From an uncultured Chitinophaga sp. (GTDB lineage: Bacteria > Bacteroidota > Bacteroidia > Chitinophagales > Chitinophagaceae), in the NCBI RefSeq assembly GCF_937874145.1, contig NZ_CALNBI010000520.1, positions 1 through 34,508 of the forward strand: 34,508 nucleotides of DNA. The letters run 5' to 3'. A program made the position numbers and the translations under genes. Below the pieces are notes generated by a model that did not search any database, was not told the origin of the DNA, and saw nothing but the letters and a program-made list of their open reading frames with translations. Positions 17,024 to 24,871 of the stretch are shown here, in pieces (the stretch's first letter is position 1; each line of letters opens with the position of its first letter).

Positions 17024-17743
17024 TTACCCTTGCAGATGGATGGAAAACACGATGGTGCGGGTGTTGAGCTGGTCGATGACGCGGGAGTACCGGAGATTGG
17101 GATCTTTCACGTGTACGTCGTTCAAACCGTTGCTGATCTTGAATTCAGGGGTGAAGATGAAGGAGGGGAAATAAATTTCGAACCCTGCGCCCAGTTCATA
17201 TCCGTAGGCGGTTTTGTTGATTTTTACGAGGTCTTCCGCCCGGCGGAGCCCTTTATTGGACGCCAGGTCGTAATCCAGTTTCATTCCGGCGATCGTATAG
17301 ACGCGGAGGTTGCCGATACGGTCGGATTTGAATTTGATCTGCAGGGGGAAGGAAGCCGTGATGGACTCGACTTTCTTCTCGGTCATCCGTTCCGGGTAAT
17401 TCTCTTTGTAGGAGAGGTTTTTATTGGCGAAGAACAGCTGCGGGTTGAAGCGGAGGTCGAACCGGTGGTTGAACCGCAGGTTGGCCAGCAGGCCAACGTT
17501 GAAGCCGATGGTTTTAAGCGGTTCGGCGACCATGATGGAATCCTGGTGCAGGAAGATGTCGCTGTGCGTGAGGCGCAGGTGGCTTTGGTTGACGGCCAGG
17601 GTGATCCCGAAATAATAGGGTTTGCTGTCGTGCTCTTCCATATTGAGCTGCGCCCTTGCCGGGAGGGCTGCCAGGAAGAAGACGGCCAGCGCTAGCGGGT
17701 GGCGCAGTAAACGGAACAAATCCCGAAAGTAAGCGTTTTGCAT
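17024..17743 (-). CDS. porT: PorT-like outer-membrane beta-barrel protein (type IX secretion)
   Basis: 239 residues. A signal peptide (about 1-31, ending PARAQ) precedes an eight-stranded beta-barrel-like protein with alternating aromatic residues and the tail TRTIVFSIHLQG. The YYFGITLAVNQSHLRLTHS start and the FKSDRIGNLRVYTIAGMKLDYDL segment fit the PorT/SprT group, which is required for T9SS export in Bacteroidota. Its place directly after a ubiE homologue, with the start inside that gene (52-base overlap), supports the PorT identification because this pair recurs in the phylum as I recall. A T9SS substrate is encoded at 1266-2843. A generic PorT-family barrel with another job is the alternative. 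Confidence 0.78.
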   Translation of the reverse strand: MQNAYFRDLFRLLRHPLALAVFFLAALPARAQLNMEEHDSKPYYFGITLAVNQSHLRLTHSDIFLHQDSIMVAEPLKTIGFNVGLLANLRFNHRFDLRFNPQLFFANKNLSYKENYPERMTEKKVESITASFPLQIKFKSDRIGNLRVYTIAGMKLDYDLASNKGLRRAEDLVKINKTAYGYELGAGFEIYFPSFIFTPEFKISNGLNDVHVKDPNLRYSRVIDQLNTRTIVFSIHLQG

Positions 17744-18435
17744 GTAACGTCTTGAAAACCAACTTTTTTAAGGATATCACACATCTCCTGGCCTTGCGGC
17801 ATCTCTTTCACTGAACTGGGCAAATAAGAATAGGCCGCTTTGTTGCGGGCTACCAATTTGCCGATCGTGGGCGTAATATAACGAAAATAAAAATTATATA
17901 ATTGTTTGACGGGGAAAGCTGTCGGGTTGGAGAATTCGAGGATAACGGCCATGCCGCCGGGCTTCAGGACCCTGCACATTTCGCCGAGGCCTTTTTCCAG
18001 GTTCTCGAAGTTCCGGACGCCGAAAGCCGCCGTTATGGCATCAAACGTTGCATCGGGAAAACTTATTGTTTCGGAATCGCCGGTCTGGAGGGTGATTTTA
18101 TCGCTGAAGCCGGCTTTCGCCACTTTCTCCCGGCCGATTTCGAGCATGCCTTCGGAGATATCGATGCCGGTGATACGGTCGGGGTTGAGCATCTTTTGGG
18201 CCATAATGGCCACGTCGCCGGTGCCTGTGGCTACGTCGAGCAAAGTTTTGGGGGCCAGGGGCTTCAGTTTCCGGAGGGCCACTTTCCGCCACCAGACGTC
18301 GATCCCGAGGCTCATGAAATGGTTCATGAAATCGTAGCGGCCGGCAATATCATTGAACATGCTGGCCATCTGCTCCTTCTTGCTTAATTTTGACCCTTCA
18401 AAAGGAACCACTTTCTGTACGTCTTTGCTCGTCAT
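17692..18435 (-). CDS. ubiE: Demethylmenaquinone methyltransferase (UbiE/MenG)
   Basis: 247 residues from MTSKDVQKVVPF; an upstream in-frame Met at 18465 would begin inside or before the promoter box and is not preferred. SAM-dependent methyltransferase with motif I LLDVATGTGDVA (65-76), the UbiE signature FNDIAGRYDFMNHFMSLGID (28-47), AFGVRNF and RVLKPGGM. It performs the final methylation in menaquinone synthesis; Bacteroidota use menaquinone, so MenG is the apt role name. It overlaps porT by 52 bases. TACCTTTG ends 7 bases before the ATG. It is divergent from yihA, which starts 41 bases away. Confidence 0.95.
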   Translation of the reverse strand: MTSKDVQKVVPFEGSKLSKKEQMASMFNDIAGRYDFMNHFMSLGIDVWWRKVALRKLKPLAPKTLLDVATGTGDVAIMAQKMLNPDRITGIDISEGMLEIGREKVAKAGFSDKITLQTGDSETISFPDATFDAITAAFGVRNFENLEKGLGEMCRVLKPGGMAVILEFSNPTAFPVKQLYNFYFRYITPTIGKLVARNKAAYSYLPSSVKEMPQGQEMCDILKKVGFQDVTCKTLTFGICSVYCATR

Positions 18436-18442
18436 AATGGGG

Positions 18443-18450
18443 CAAAGGTA
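18443..18450 (-). promoter_or_regulatory. -7 box TACCTTTG before ubiE-porT
   Basis: Full TAnnTTTG match on the minus strand, 7 bases before the ATG at 18435, in the divergent ubiE/yihA spacer. Confidence 0.5.
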
Positions 18451-18476
18451 ACAGAGGGGCCGCAAATGGAAAAATT

Positions 18477-19085
18477 ATGGTGATCAAATCTGCAGAATAC
18501 CTCATCAGCAACGTCGACTGGCAAAAATGCCCCGTGGCCGACAAACCGGAATACGCTTTCATCGGCCGTTCCAACGTCGGGAAGTCGAGCCTGATCAACT
18601 TGCTGACCAGCAGGGAAAAACTCGCGAAAACCTCCGGAACGCCGGGTAAAACGCAGCTGATCAACCACTTCCTGATCAATAATCAATGGTATTTGGTGGA
18701 TTTGCCGGGGTATGGCTTCGCGAAAGTGTCGCAGAGCCAGCGGAAGTCGTGGGAACGGATGATCGAGGATTATCTCCGCAAAAGGCCCAATCTCATGAAT
18801 GTGTTTGTGCTGGTCGACAGCCGGCATACGCCGCAAAAGCTCGATATCGATTTCATCAACCAGCTGGGGGAGTGGAACATCCCGTTCCAGATCGTGTTCA
18901 CAAAGGCAGACAAAAATACGCAGCTGGAAACCAGCCGTAATACGAAAGCATTCCTTAACAAGCTGCGCGAAACCTGGCAGTTCCTGCCCGCAAGCTATGT
19001 TACTTCAACGGTTAAGAAGTCGGGCCGCGATCAGATCCTGGCATTTATCGAGGAAATGAACGCCCGGTTCCAGGGCATCGCCTAA
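18477..19085 (+). CDS. yihA: Ribosome biogenesis GTP-binding protein YihA/YsxC (EngB)
   Basis: 202 residues, the normal length. TRAFAC GTPase with G1 GRSNVGKSS (30-38), switch region KTSGTPGKTQ (51-60), G3 DLPGYG (75-80) and G4 TKAD (142-145). Members are essential in several bacteria and help assemble the large ribosomal subunit. The start is the ATG at 18477; an ATG 11 bases earlier meets a stop after five codons. Its stop codon overlaps that of the convergent YkuK-like gene (TAA on one strand, TAG on the other, sharing 19083-19084), and no terminator separates them. Confidence 0.95.
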   Translation: MVIKSAEYLISNVDWQKCPVADKPEYAFIGRSNVGKSSLINLLTSREKLAKTSGTPGKTQLINHFLINNQWYLVDLPGYGFAKVSQSQRKSWERMIEDYLRKRPNLMNVFVLVDSRHTPQKLDIDFINQLGEWNIPFQIVFTKADKNTQLETSRNTKAFLNKLRETWQFLPASYVTSTVKKSGRDQILAFIEEMNARFQGIA

Positions 19086-19555
19086 TTCACGATCTTGTTG
19101 GCGCAGGAGCTGCTGGCGAAGGCCTCCGGCTTGGCTTTGAAGGCAAAGCCCATCCCGAGGATGTAGCCCATGGCTTCGCGCAGGGCGAGGTTGCTCTTGA
19201 ACTGCGGATTGGTGTTGATGTCCGCATGCACTTCCATGTCCACATCGTAATCGGTGAACAGGTCGCACAATTCGTAAGCGATCTCGATGCTGCGCGCCAC
19301 TTCCACGAGCATCCGCTCCTTTATGGAGTAAACGTCCCGCGTTTTTTCGTTGTGAATGAACATGAACCCGCCGTGCCCTTCCCGGAGGAACACGATGACG
19401 GTGGCGAATTCCGTTTCCAGGCCCTTGACCTGCGAGTCGGTGCCGATGCAAACCTTTAACCGGTGCCCGCGCCCGGTTTCCCGGACGATGGCACGCCGCA
19501 CTTCCTCCTTGATGGGCAGGTGAATTGGCTCACCATTGAATCTTCTCCATTTCAT
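19082..19555 (-). CDS. YkuK-like protein (DUF458, RNase H-like fold)
   Basis: 157 residues. The segments KVCIGTDSQVKG, FATVIVFL, YSIKERMLVEVARSIEIA and VHADINTNPQFKSN correspond to the YkuK/DUF458 family, which is predicted to have an RNase H-like fold with acidic residues (Asp in GTDSQ, Asp in HADIN) at the putative active site. No substrate or phenotype is established that I know of. The gene ends tail-to-tail over the yihA stop. About 180 bases without features separate it from the next gene. Confidence 0.85.
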   Translation of the reverse strand: MKWRRFNGEPIHLPIKEEVRRAIVRETGRGHRLKVCIGTDSQVKGLETEFATVIVFLREGHGGFMFIHNEKTRDVYSIKERMLVEVARSIEIAYELCDLFTDYDVDMEVHADINTNPQFKSNLALREAMGYILGMGFAFKAKPEAFASSSCANKIVN

Positions 19556-19733
19556 ACAGGAATGTTTTAACGGTAATGCGTAAACGAGATGCCTTGCTGA
19601 TAGTCTTTGTGCCGGTCTGTAAGGGTTAACGGGATGTAATTGGAAATTATCCGAATATACGAAAATATACTGCAGCGGGAAATGCTCCGGCAGGCGGATG
19701 TGCGGTTTGGGGAAATCGTGTGGATTGTGACAA

Positions 19734-20102
19734 TCAGTATTGCCCGGTGCTGAGCATCACGAGCGTACAGGCTTGCTGGGGGATGATATTGTTCTCTCGC
19801 GCGAGGGCTTCCAGCTCCGGGTTTTCGGTGCCGGGGTTAAAGATGATGCGTTTTGGTTTGAGGCTGATAATGTAATCGTAATACTGCACCTGGTTCATCG
19901 GGTTGAGGTAAAGCGTCACAGTGTCCACGTCGGGCAACGAGGGGTGTTCTTCGAGGATCGGGGTATCGCCGATGGTGCCTGCGCGCTTGCCGATGGCTGT
20001 CACGGGGTGCCCGTGGGCGAGGAGCCGTGTCACGGCAAGGTATCCGTACCGCTGGGGATTGGGCGACGCGCCCAGCACAACCGTGTGTTTGGGTGTATTC
20101 AT
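19734..20102 (-). CDS. CoA-binding domain protein (Rossmann fold, YccU-like)
   Basis: 122 residues, one CoA_binding_2 domain. The N-terminal VVLGASPNPQRYGYLA is the nucleotide-binding loop; PVTAIGKRAGTIGDTPI, YLNPMNQVQYYDYI, KRIIFNPGTENPELE and ACTLVML follow in the usual order. Related proteins bind CoA and are single-domain cousins of succinyl-CoA synthetase alpha; the cellular role is not known. The promoter box TAACTTTA ends 4 bases from the ATG. Confidence 0.9.
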   Translation of the reverse strand: MNTPKHTVVLGASPNPQRYGYLAVTRLLAHGHPVTAIGKRAGTIGDTPILEEHPSLPDVDTVTLYLNPMNQVQYYDYIISLKPKRIIFNPGTENPELEALARENNIIPQQACTLVMLSTGQY

Positions 20103-20516
20103 ATCGTAAAGTTAAGCTTCCGCGGAATGGTGCGCAAAAGTTGTACCACCCCGTATTACGAACCGGATCTGGCCGGTGCTGCAGCATGGAGGTATACGGC
20201 AAGCCGGGGACAATTATTATCCGTGTAACTTTTCCGGCACCGGTTTATCGGCCCTGTTGGGGGAACAGGCCCCGCCGGCTCCACGGCATGTTAGTCTGAT
20301 TTTAGCGCGTATTGCCATGCGCCGTGGGCGCCGGCTGTTCCGGGGTTGGTACAACGATGAAGTTGTTCGCTCCCCATTCCTCCACCCGTCCTTTCCCGAT
20401 AAAACCGGCGCCCGCCGGCGTTGACAATACGTTTATTATACTTAGTTTTAGAAATTCCTGAAAATACTGAAATATAATGTTGTGCAATTTCCTCATCGTG
20501 GAACTTCACAAAAAAA
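20103..20516. other. Gene-free stretch
   Basis: 414 bases. Apart from the CoA-binding gene's promoter at 20107-20137 I see nothing supportable. Two overlapping minus-strand frames (63-72 residues) and one plus-strand frame lack family features and look like chance or decayed sequence. No terminator follows the GbsR-type gene at 20517. Confidence 0.55.
20107..20137 (-). promoter_or_regulatory. Promoter of the CoA-binding protein gene
   Basis: TTTTG (minus; its TTG is the complement of 20135-20137), 20 bases, then TAACTTTA (7 of 8 against the box including its free positions; last base A rather than G) ending 4 bases before the ATG at 20102. Confidence 0.5.
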
Positions 20517-21023
20517 TTAACGGATCACTTTCATAAGGGTGCTGTAGAACCAGTTTTCCTCCGACTTGATGAACGCATTCAGCGCCGCGTCCGTCTGGTG
20601 GGCGAACTTCTGGATGTTCTGCATGGTTTCACGGAAAGCGCGGACATGCTTGTCTTTCGGATCCCCGTCCACCTTGCTGAGTTGCAGCAGGACTTTCAAA
20701 ATCGGGTCCAGTTCGCGCTTTTTACGCTCACGTGCGATGGCGGTACCCACTTTCCAGATATCTTTCTCGGCTACGAAAAACTCCTTCCTTTCGCCGGGCA
20801 CAAGTACTTTTTCCACGATCCCCCAATTCATCAGTTCCCGCACGTTCATATTCACGTTACCGCGCGAGATGTCGAGGCCCGACATAATATCTTCCGCACT
20901 CATGGGCTCGGGAGCGATCAGCAGCAGCGCATGTATCTGGGCCATGGTCCGGTTCACGCCCCACTGGGCGCCCAACAATCCCCATGTCTGGATAAACTGC
21001 GCTTTGGCTTCTGGCAATTTCAT
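20517..21023 (-). CDS. GbsR/MarR-family transcriptional regulator
   Basis: 168 residues. A winged-helix domain (about 20-95) includes AQIHALLLIAPEPMSAEDI and the recognition-helix region SGLDISRGNVNMNVRELMNWGIVEKV, which is characteristic of the GbsR group; a helical C-terminal part follows. Members in Bacillus control glycine-betaine synthesis in response to choline; in Bacteroidota the targets are unknown and no osmolyte gene is nearby. It has its own promoter (TTTTG-N19-TACATTTG) and is separated from the pyruvate dehydrogenase E2 gene by a terminator. Confidence 0.9.
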   Translation of the reverse strand: MKLPEAKAQFIQTWGLLGAQWGVNRTMAQIHALLLIAPEPMSAEDIMSGLDISRGNVNMNVRELMNWGIVEKVLVPGERKEFFVAEKDIWKVGTAIARERKKRELDPILKVLLQLSKVDGDPKDKHVRAFRETMQNIQKFAHQTDAALNAFIKSEENWFYSTLMKVIR

Positions 21024-21027
21024 ATTT

Positions 21028-21059
21028 CAAATGTAGGATAAGTTATTGAACTTTCAAAA
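21028..21059 (-). promoter_or_regulatory. Promoter of the GbsR/MarR-type gene, box adjacent to start codon
   Basis: TTTTG (complement of 21055-21059), 19 bases, TACATTTG (complement of 21028-21035): both elements match the Bacteroidota consensus. Only 4 bases separate the box from the ATG at 21023. Confidence 0.7.
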
Positions 21060-21083
21060 CTTTGTGAAAATCCGGTTAAAAAA

Positions 21084-21108
21084 AGCGCCTCCCGGTCTGG
21101 GAGGCGCT
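21084..21108 (-). terminator. Intrinsic terminator after the pyruvate dehydrogenase E2 gene
   Basis: AGCGCCTCCC (21084-21093) pairs with GGGAGGCGCT (21099-21108) around a 5-base loop. On the minus strand it is followed by seven T residues. It lies 25 bases past the E2 stop. Confidence 0.9.
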
Positions 21109-21133
21109 GTATGGCAGTTGTCTTATTTTCTGG

Positions 21134-22783
21134 TTATACCAGCATGTTCACCGGGTTCTCCAGGAAGTTCTTCACGGTAACGAGGAAGCGGGCTCCTACG
21201 GCGCCGTCCACCGTGCGGTGGTCGCAGCTGAGGGTCACCTTCATCACGTTGGTGGTTTTGAACTGTCCTTTATCGGCTACCACGATTTCCTTGATCGCAC
21301 CAACCGCGAGGATGGCGGAGTCGGGAGAATTGATGATAGCGGTGAACTCCTCGATACCCATCATACCCAGGTTGGAAACCGTGAAAGTATTGCCGGCGTA
21401 ATCGTTGGGCTGGAGTTTCTTGTTCTTGGCTTTATCGGCCAGGGATTTGGCTTCCGCAGCGATCTGGGAGAAGCTCTTCTGGTCCGCGAAGCGGATCACC
21501 GGAACGATCAGCCCTTCTTCCACTGCCACGGCCGAGCCGATGTGGATGTGCTGGTTGTAACGGATCACGTCGCCCCTCCAGCTGCTGTTCACGTCAGGAT
21601 GCTGGCGGAGGGCCATCGCGCAGGCTTTGATGACCATATCGTTGAAGGAAACCTTGGCGGGAGAGATTTTATTGATGGCTTCGCGGGCGGCCATGGCATT
21701 GTCCATGTTGATTTCCATGGTCAGGTAGAAGTGCGGCGCCTGGAACTTGGACTCGCTCAGGCGGCGGGCGATGGCTTTACGCATCTGGCTAACCGGTACC
21801 TCGTTGAAGCTTTCCTGCCCAACGGGTGCAAAGGCTGCCACCTGCGGAGCGGGCGCGCCAGCGGCGGGCGCTGCTGCCGGGGCCGCCGCAGGAGCGGATT
21901 TTCCGGGAACGAAAGCGTCTACGTCGCGTTTTACGATACGGCCATTGTCGCCGGAACCTGTCACCTGGTTGATATCGATCCCTTTGTCCTCAGCCAGCTT
22001 GCGGGCCAGGGGGGATGCTTTTACGCGGCCGTCGGCAGAAGAAGCGGCGGGCGCGGCGGCGGCGGGTGCTGCAGCAGCTGCGGGAGCGGCTTCGGGCTGT
22101 GCGGCTGCGGGAGCTGCGGAAGATCCGCCACCTTGTTCGGCTGCGAGAATAGCGTCTACATTGGCGCCTTTCTTGCCTACGATGGCGATAATACCATTCA
22201 CTTTGGCTACTTCACCGGCGGGTACCCCGATATGCAGCAGGGTGCCGTCGGCATATCCGATCACTTCCATGGTCGCCTTGTCGGTTTCCACTTCAGCGAG
22301 AACGTCATCAGATTTTACGGCGTCGCCCACATTCTTGTTCCATGCCACGATCTTTCCTTCGGTCATGGTGTCGCTCAGGAGCGGCATGCGGATAACGGTC
22401 GCATCTTTCAGGGCTGCGTCCAGCGCGGCTTTATCCACCGCCGGAGCTGCGGCAGCTGCGGGAGCGGCTGCTTCGGCTTTGGGGGCGGGAGCGGCTGCTG
22501 CTGTCTGCGCACCACCATCACCCAGGAGGGATTTGAAATCTTCCCCGGGCTTGCCTACAATGGCAATCACTTCATTCACCTTTGCGGCTTTGCCTTTTTC
22601 CACGCCAATATATAACAGCGTACCGTCCACATAGGGCATCACCTCCATGGTAGCCTTGTCGGTTTCCACTTCGGCAATTACATCGTCCGCCTTTACGGTA
22701 TCGCCTACCTTTTTATGCCATTCCGCAATCACCCCTTCTGTCATCGTATCACTTAAAAGGGGCATTCTGATAACTTCTGCCAT
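21134..22783 (-). CDS. pdhC: Pyruvate dehydrogenase E2 (dihydrolipoamide acetyltransferase), two lipoyl domains
   Basis: 549 residues. Transfers the acetyl group from E1-bound lipoyl arms to CoA and forms the core of the complex. Order: lipoyl domain 1 (2-77, Lys43 in ETDKATMEV), Ala/Pro linker, lipoyl domain 2 (about 129-205, Lys169 in the same motif), second Ala/Pro linker, E3-binding domain (KASPLARKLAEDKGIDI...GRIVKRDV), and a catalytic domain ending in DHRTVDGAVG with His522 and Asp526. The two lipoyl domains are near copies (both VIRMPLLSDTMTEG), pointing to internal duplication. E1 and E3 genes are not adjacent. The VIRMPLLSDTMTEG form and the missing branched-chain features favour pyruvate over 2-oxoglutarate as substrate. 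Confidence 0.93.
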   Translation of the reverse strand: MAEVIRMPLLSDTMTEGVIAEWHKKVGDTVKADDVIAEVETDKATMEVMPYVDGTLLYIGVEKGKAAKVNEVIAIVGKPGEDFKSLLGDGGAQTAAAAPAPKAEAAAPAAAAAPAVDKAALDAALKDATVIRMPLLSDTMTEGKIVAWNKNVGDAVKSDDVLAEVETDKATMEVIGYADGTLLHIGVPAGEVAKVNGIIAIVGKKGANVDAILAAEQGGGSSAAPAAAQPEAAPAAAAAPAAAAPAASSADGRVKASPLARKLAEDKGIDINQVTGSGDNGRIVKRDVDAFVPGKSAPAAAPAAAPAAGAPAPQVAAFAPVGQESFNEVPVSQMRKAIARRLSESKFQAPHFYLTMEINMDNAMAAREAINKISPAKVSFNDMVIKACAMALRQHPDVNSSWRGDVIRYNQHIHIGSAVAVEEGLIVPVIRFADQKSFSQIAAEAKSLADKAKNKKLQPNDYAGNTFTVSNLGMMGIEEFTAIINSPDSAILAVGAIKEIVVADKGQFKTTNVMKVTLSCDHRTVDGAVGARFLVTVKNFLENPVNMLV

Positions 22784-22805
22784 AGTGTTTCTTCGAAATT
22801 TTGCC

Positions 22806-22836
22806 CAAACCTACAAGTTTTTGCGCAAAAACGCAA
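22806..22836 (-). promoter_or_regulatory. Promoter of the E2 gene
   Basis: TTG (complement of 22834-22836), 20 bases, TAGGTTTG (complement of 22806-22813). Leader of about 22 bases to the ATG. Confidence 0.65.
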
Positions 22837-22888
22837 AGGATGCAGTGTGCGGGAGTTTAAAAATAGTCGTTCCCAATGGGATGTTACG

Positions 22889-24766
22889 TTAAAAATCCAA
22901 TTCCATGTTCAACCGGTCTCTCAGTTCCTTTACCAGGGGGTATTTTTCCAGCATCCGTGCAAATTGTTGCTTGCTGGACAAAGGCTCCGGCCCGGTATCC
23001 ACCTCCGTCTGCCGCGATTCGTCGAGCAAAAGGGTCAGCACCAGGTCTTTATTCCGGAATTTCTGCTTGAAGAACTCGGAGATCTCCAGCTTCTCTTCTT
23101 CCATAAACCGGTACTGCACGATGTTCCTGCTGGTGATCCGGATCTCTTCGGGCCCCACCAGCTCGGTTTGCGCCAGCTGGAGGTTGCCCACCACCGTCAT
23201 TTTATTGGCCTGCCGGAACCGGTCGATGAACTCGTCCCAGTACACGGCTACCGCGCCTGCCGTAAGGGGGATGGATTCTTTGGGAACATCCGCCTGCTGC
23301 TGCTGCCTGGCCGCCAGGGCTTGTTTCATGGCTGCCAGGCCCGTCAGCTTGGGCGCCGCTGCCCCGCCATTGCCGGGCCCTGCGGGCCGGGGAGCACTCG
23401 CTGCCGGCGGCGGAGCCGTTACCGGGACCGGTGCAGGAGCGGGTGCGGGTGCGGGCTTCGGTGCAGCCGGAGCCGGGGCGCTGGCCTGCGCGGGTTGCGC
23501 AGCGCCGGATTCTATGGTCAGCCGCGGTTCAGGCGGTGTGATCGTTTTGCTGGTAGCCGGTTTGCCGTAAACCGGCGTGGGGAGGGGAGCCCTCAGGCGC
23601 TGGGGAGTGCCTTCAGGAATCAAGTTTTTTTTTACCACTTCGCCCGTCTGCTCATTGCTGACAAGCGTTACGGCCTGCTGCAGGTAACACAGCCGGATCA
23701 GCGCCATCTCCACATGGAGGCGCTTGTTCCGCGCCATGCGGTAACCGATCTCGGTGTCGTTCAGCAATTGCAGGGCCGTCACGATGTATGGCGCACTCAG
23801 GCGGCCGCTCATCTGGCGGTAACGGTCTTTCAGGTTGGCGGACACTTCCATGAGGTGGAGCACCTTCTCGTCCTTGCAAACCAACAGGTTACGCAGGAAT
23901 TCGGCTAGCCCGCCCAGGAAGTTGTCGCCCTCGAAACCCTTCTGCAGGATCTCGTCGAATATCAGCAGCGAGCCCGCGATATCCTGGACCAGCACCCCTT
24001 CCATGATCCGGAAGAAGTAGTCGTAATCGAGGATGTTGAGGTGCTCAAGGGTGTTTTGATACGTCAGCTGCCCGCCCGTAAAGCTCACGATCTTGTCGAG
24101 CGTACTGAGGGAATCGCGCATGCAGCCGTCTGTCTTCTGGGCGATGAGGTGCAGGGCGTCCGCCTCGGCGGAAAGCTGTTCTTTGGAAACGATATCCTGT
24201 AAATGGTCTACCGTGTCCTGTATCGTGATCCTCCGGAAATCGAAGATCTGGCAACGCGACAGGATCGTGGGAAGGATCTTGTGCTTTTCAGTAGTGGCGA
24301 GGATGAAGATGGCGTACGACGGCGGCTCTTCCAGCGTTTTCAGGAACGCGTTGAAGGCCGACGAGCTGAGCATGTGCACCTCATCGATGATATATATCTT
24401 GTATTTGCCTGCCTGCGGCGCGAAACGGACCTGGTCTACCAGGGTCCGGATATCGTCGACCGAGTTGTTGGAGGCGGCGTCAAGTTCGTGGATGTTAAAG
24501 GAAGCGCCATCGTTGAAGGTCCGGCAGGAGTCGCATTTGTCGCACGCTTCCCCGTCGGGCTGGAGATTCTCGCAGTTGATGGTTTTGGCGAGGATCCTGG
24601 CGCAGGTGGTTTTACCCACGCCCCTGGGTCCGCAAAACAGGAAGGCATGCGCCAGCTGGTTGTTGCGGATGGCATTCTTGAGAGTGGTAGTGATGTGGGC
24701 TTGCCCTACCACCGTAGAGAAGTTCTGCGGGCGGTACTTGCGGGCCGATACAATAAAATTTTCCAT
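22889..24766 (-). CDS. dnaX: DNA polymerase III subunit tau/gamma (DnaX), with A9 slippery tract
   Basis: 625 residues from MENFIVSARKYRPQNF, the usual DnaX N-terminus; a Met 13 codons upstream (24805) adds non-conserved residues. AAA+ clamp loader: Walker A GPRGVGKT (46-53), zinc-binding Cys at 65, 75, 78 and 81, Walker B IIDEVHML (126-133), sensor FILATTEKHK. The core (domains I-III) ends near residue 375. It is followed by a tract of nine A residues (codons 378-381) and a Pro/Ala-rich linker (about 410-475), then a C-terminal tau part. Slippage by one base in either direction at the A9 tract meets TGA within a few codons and would give a gamma-like protein of about 380 residues. See the findings. 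Confidence 0.95.
   Translation of the reverse strand: MENFIVSARKYRPQNFSTVVGQAHITTTLKNAIRNNQLAHAFLFCGPRGVGKTTCARILAKTINCENLQPDGEACDKCDSCRTFNDGASFNIHELDAASNNSVDDIRTLVDQVRFAPQAGKYKIYIIDEVHMLSSSAFNAFLKTLEEPPSYAIFILATTEKHKILPTILSRCQIFDFRRITIQDTVDHLQDIVSKEQLSAEADALHLIAQKTDGCMRDSLSTLDKIVSFTGGQLTYQNTLEHLNILDYDYFFRIMEGVLVQDIAGSLLIFDEILQKGFEGDNFLGGLAEFLRNLLVCKDEKVLHLMEVSANLKDRYRQMSGRLSAPYIVTALQLLNDTEIGYRMARNKRLHVEMALIRLCYLQQAVTLVSNEQTGEVVKKNLIPEGTPQRLRAPLPTPVYGKPATSKTITPPEPRLTIESGAAQPAQASAPAPAAPKPAPAPAPAPVPVTAPPPAASAPRPAGPGNGGAAAPKLTGLAAMKQALAARQQQQADVPKESIPLTAGAVAVYWDEFIDRFRQANKMTVVGNLQLAQTELVGPEEIRITSRNIVQYRFMEEEKLEISEFFKQKFRNKDLVLTLLLDESRQTEVDTGPEPLSSKQQFARMLEKYPLVKELRDRLNMELDF
23625..23633 (-). promoter_or_regulatory. 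A9 slippery tract in dnaX, candidate programmed slippage site
   Basis: On the minus strand the codons GTA AAA AAA AAC contain nine consecutive A. With one extra base the frame reads AAA CTT GAT TCC TGA (stop at 23615-23613); with one base fewer it reads ACT TGA (stop at 23622-23620). The tract falls directly after the conserved clamp-loader core. Confidence 0.6.
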
Positions 24767-24834
24767 GTGGGAGTCGCTCCTTTCCAAAAGCCGAAAGTAA
24801 CGCAAAAAACAGGAAGTAAAAAGTAGGAAAACGA

Positions 24835-24857
24835 AAACCGGCCATAGCGGCCGGTTT
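24835..24857 (-). terminator. Intrinsic terminator after the GNAT-like gene
   Basis: AAACCGGCC (24835-24843) pairs with GGCCGGTTT (24849-24857) around 5 bases; on the minus strand T-rich sequence (TTTTCGTTTTCC) follows. It separates the GNAT-like gene from dnaX. Confidence 0.8.
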
Positions 24858-24871
24858 CAGTAAATGTCGTT

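Noticed and set aside
20302..20509. Short minus-strand frames in the 20103-20516 spacer
   Set aside because: Overlapping frames without recognisable features, promoter or conservation evidence; could be decayed sequence but cannot be supported.
23556..23576. Eight-base-pair hairpin GCCGGTTT/AAACCGGC inside dnaX
   Set aside because: No T-tract and lies within coding sequence; too far from the A9 tract to be a standard frameshift stimulator.
24766..24805. Upstream start for DnaX at 24805
   Set aside because: Adds 13 non-conserved residues before the standard MENFIVSARKYRP N-terminus.
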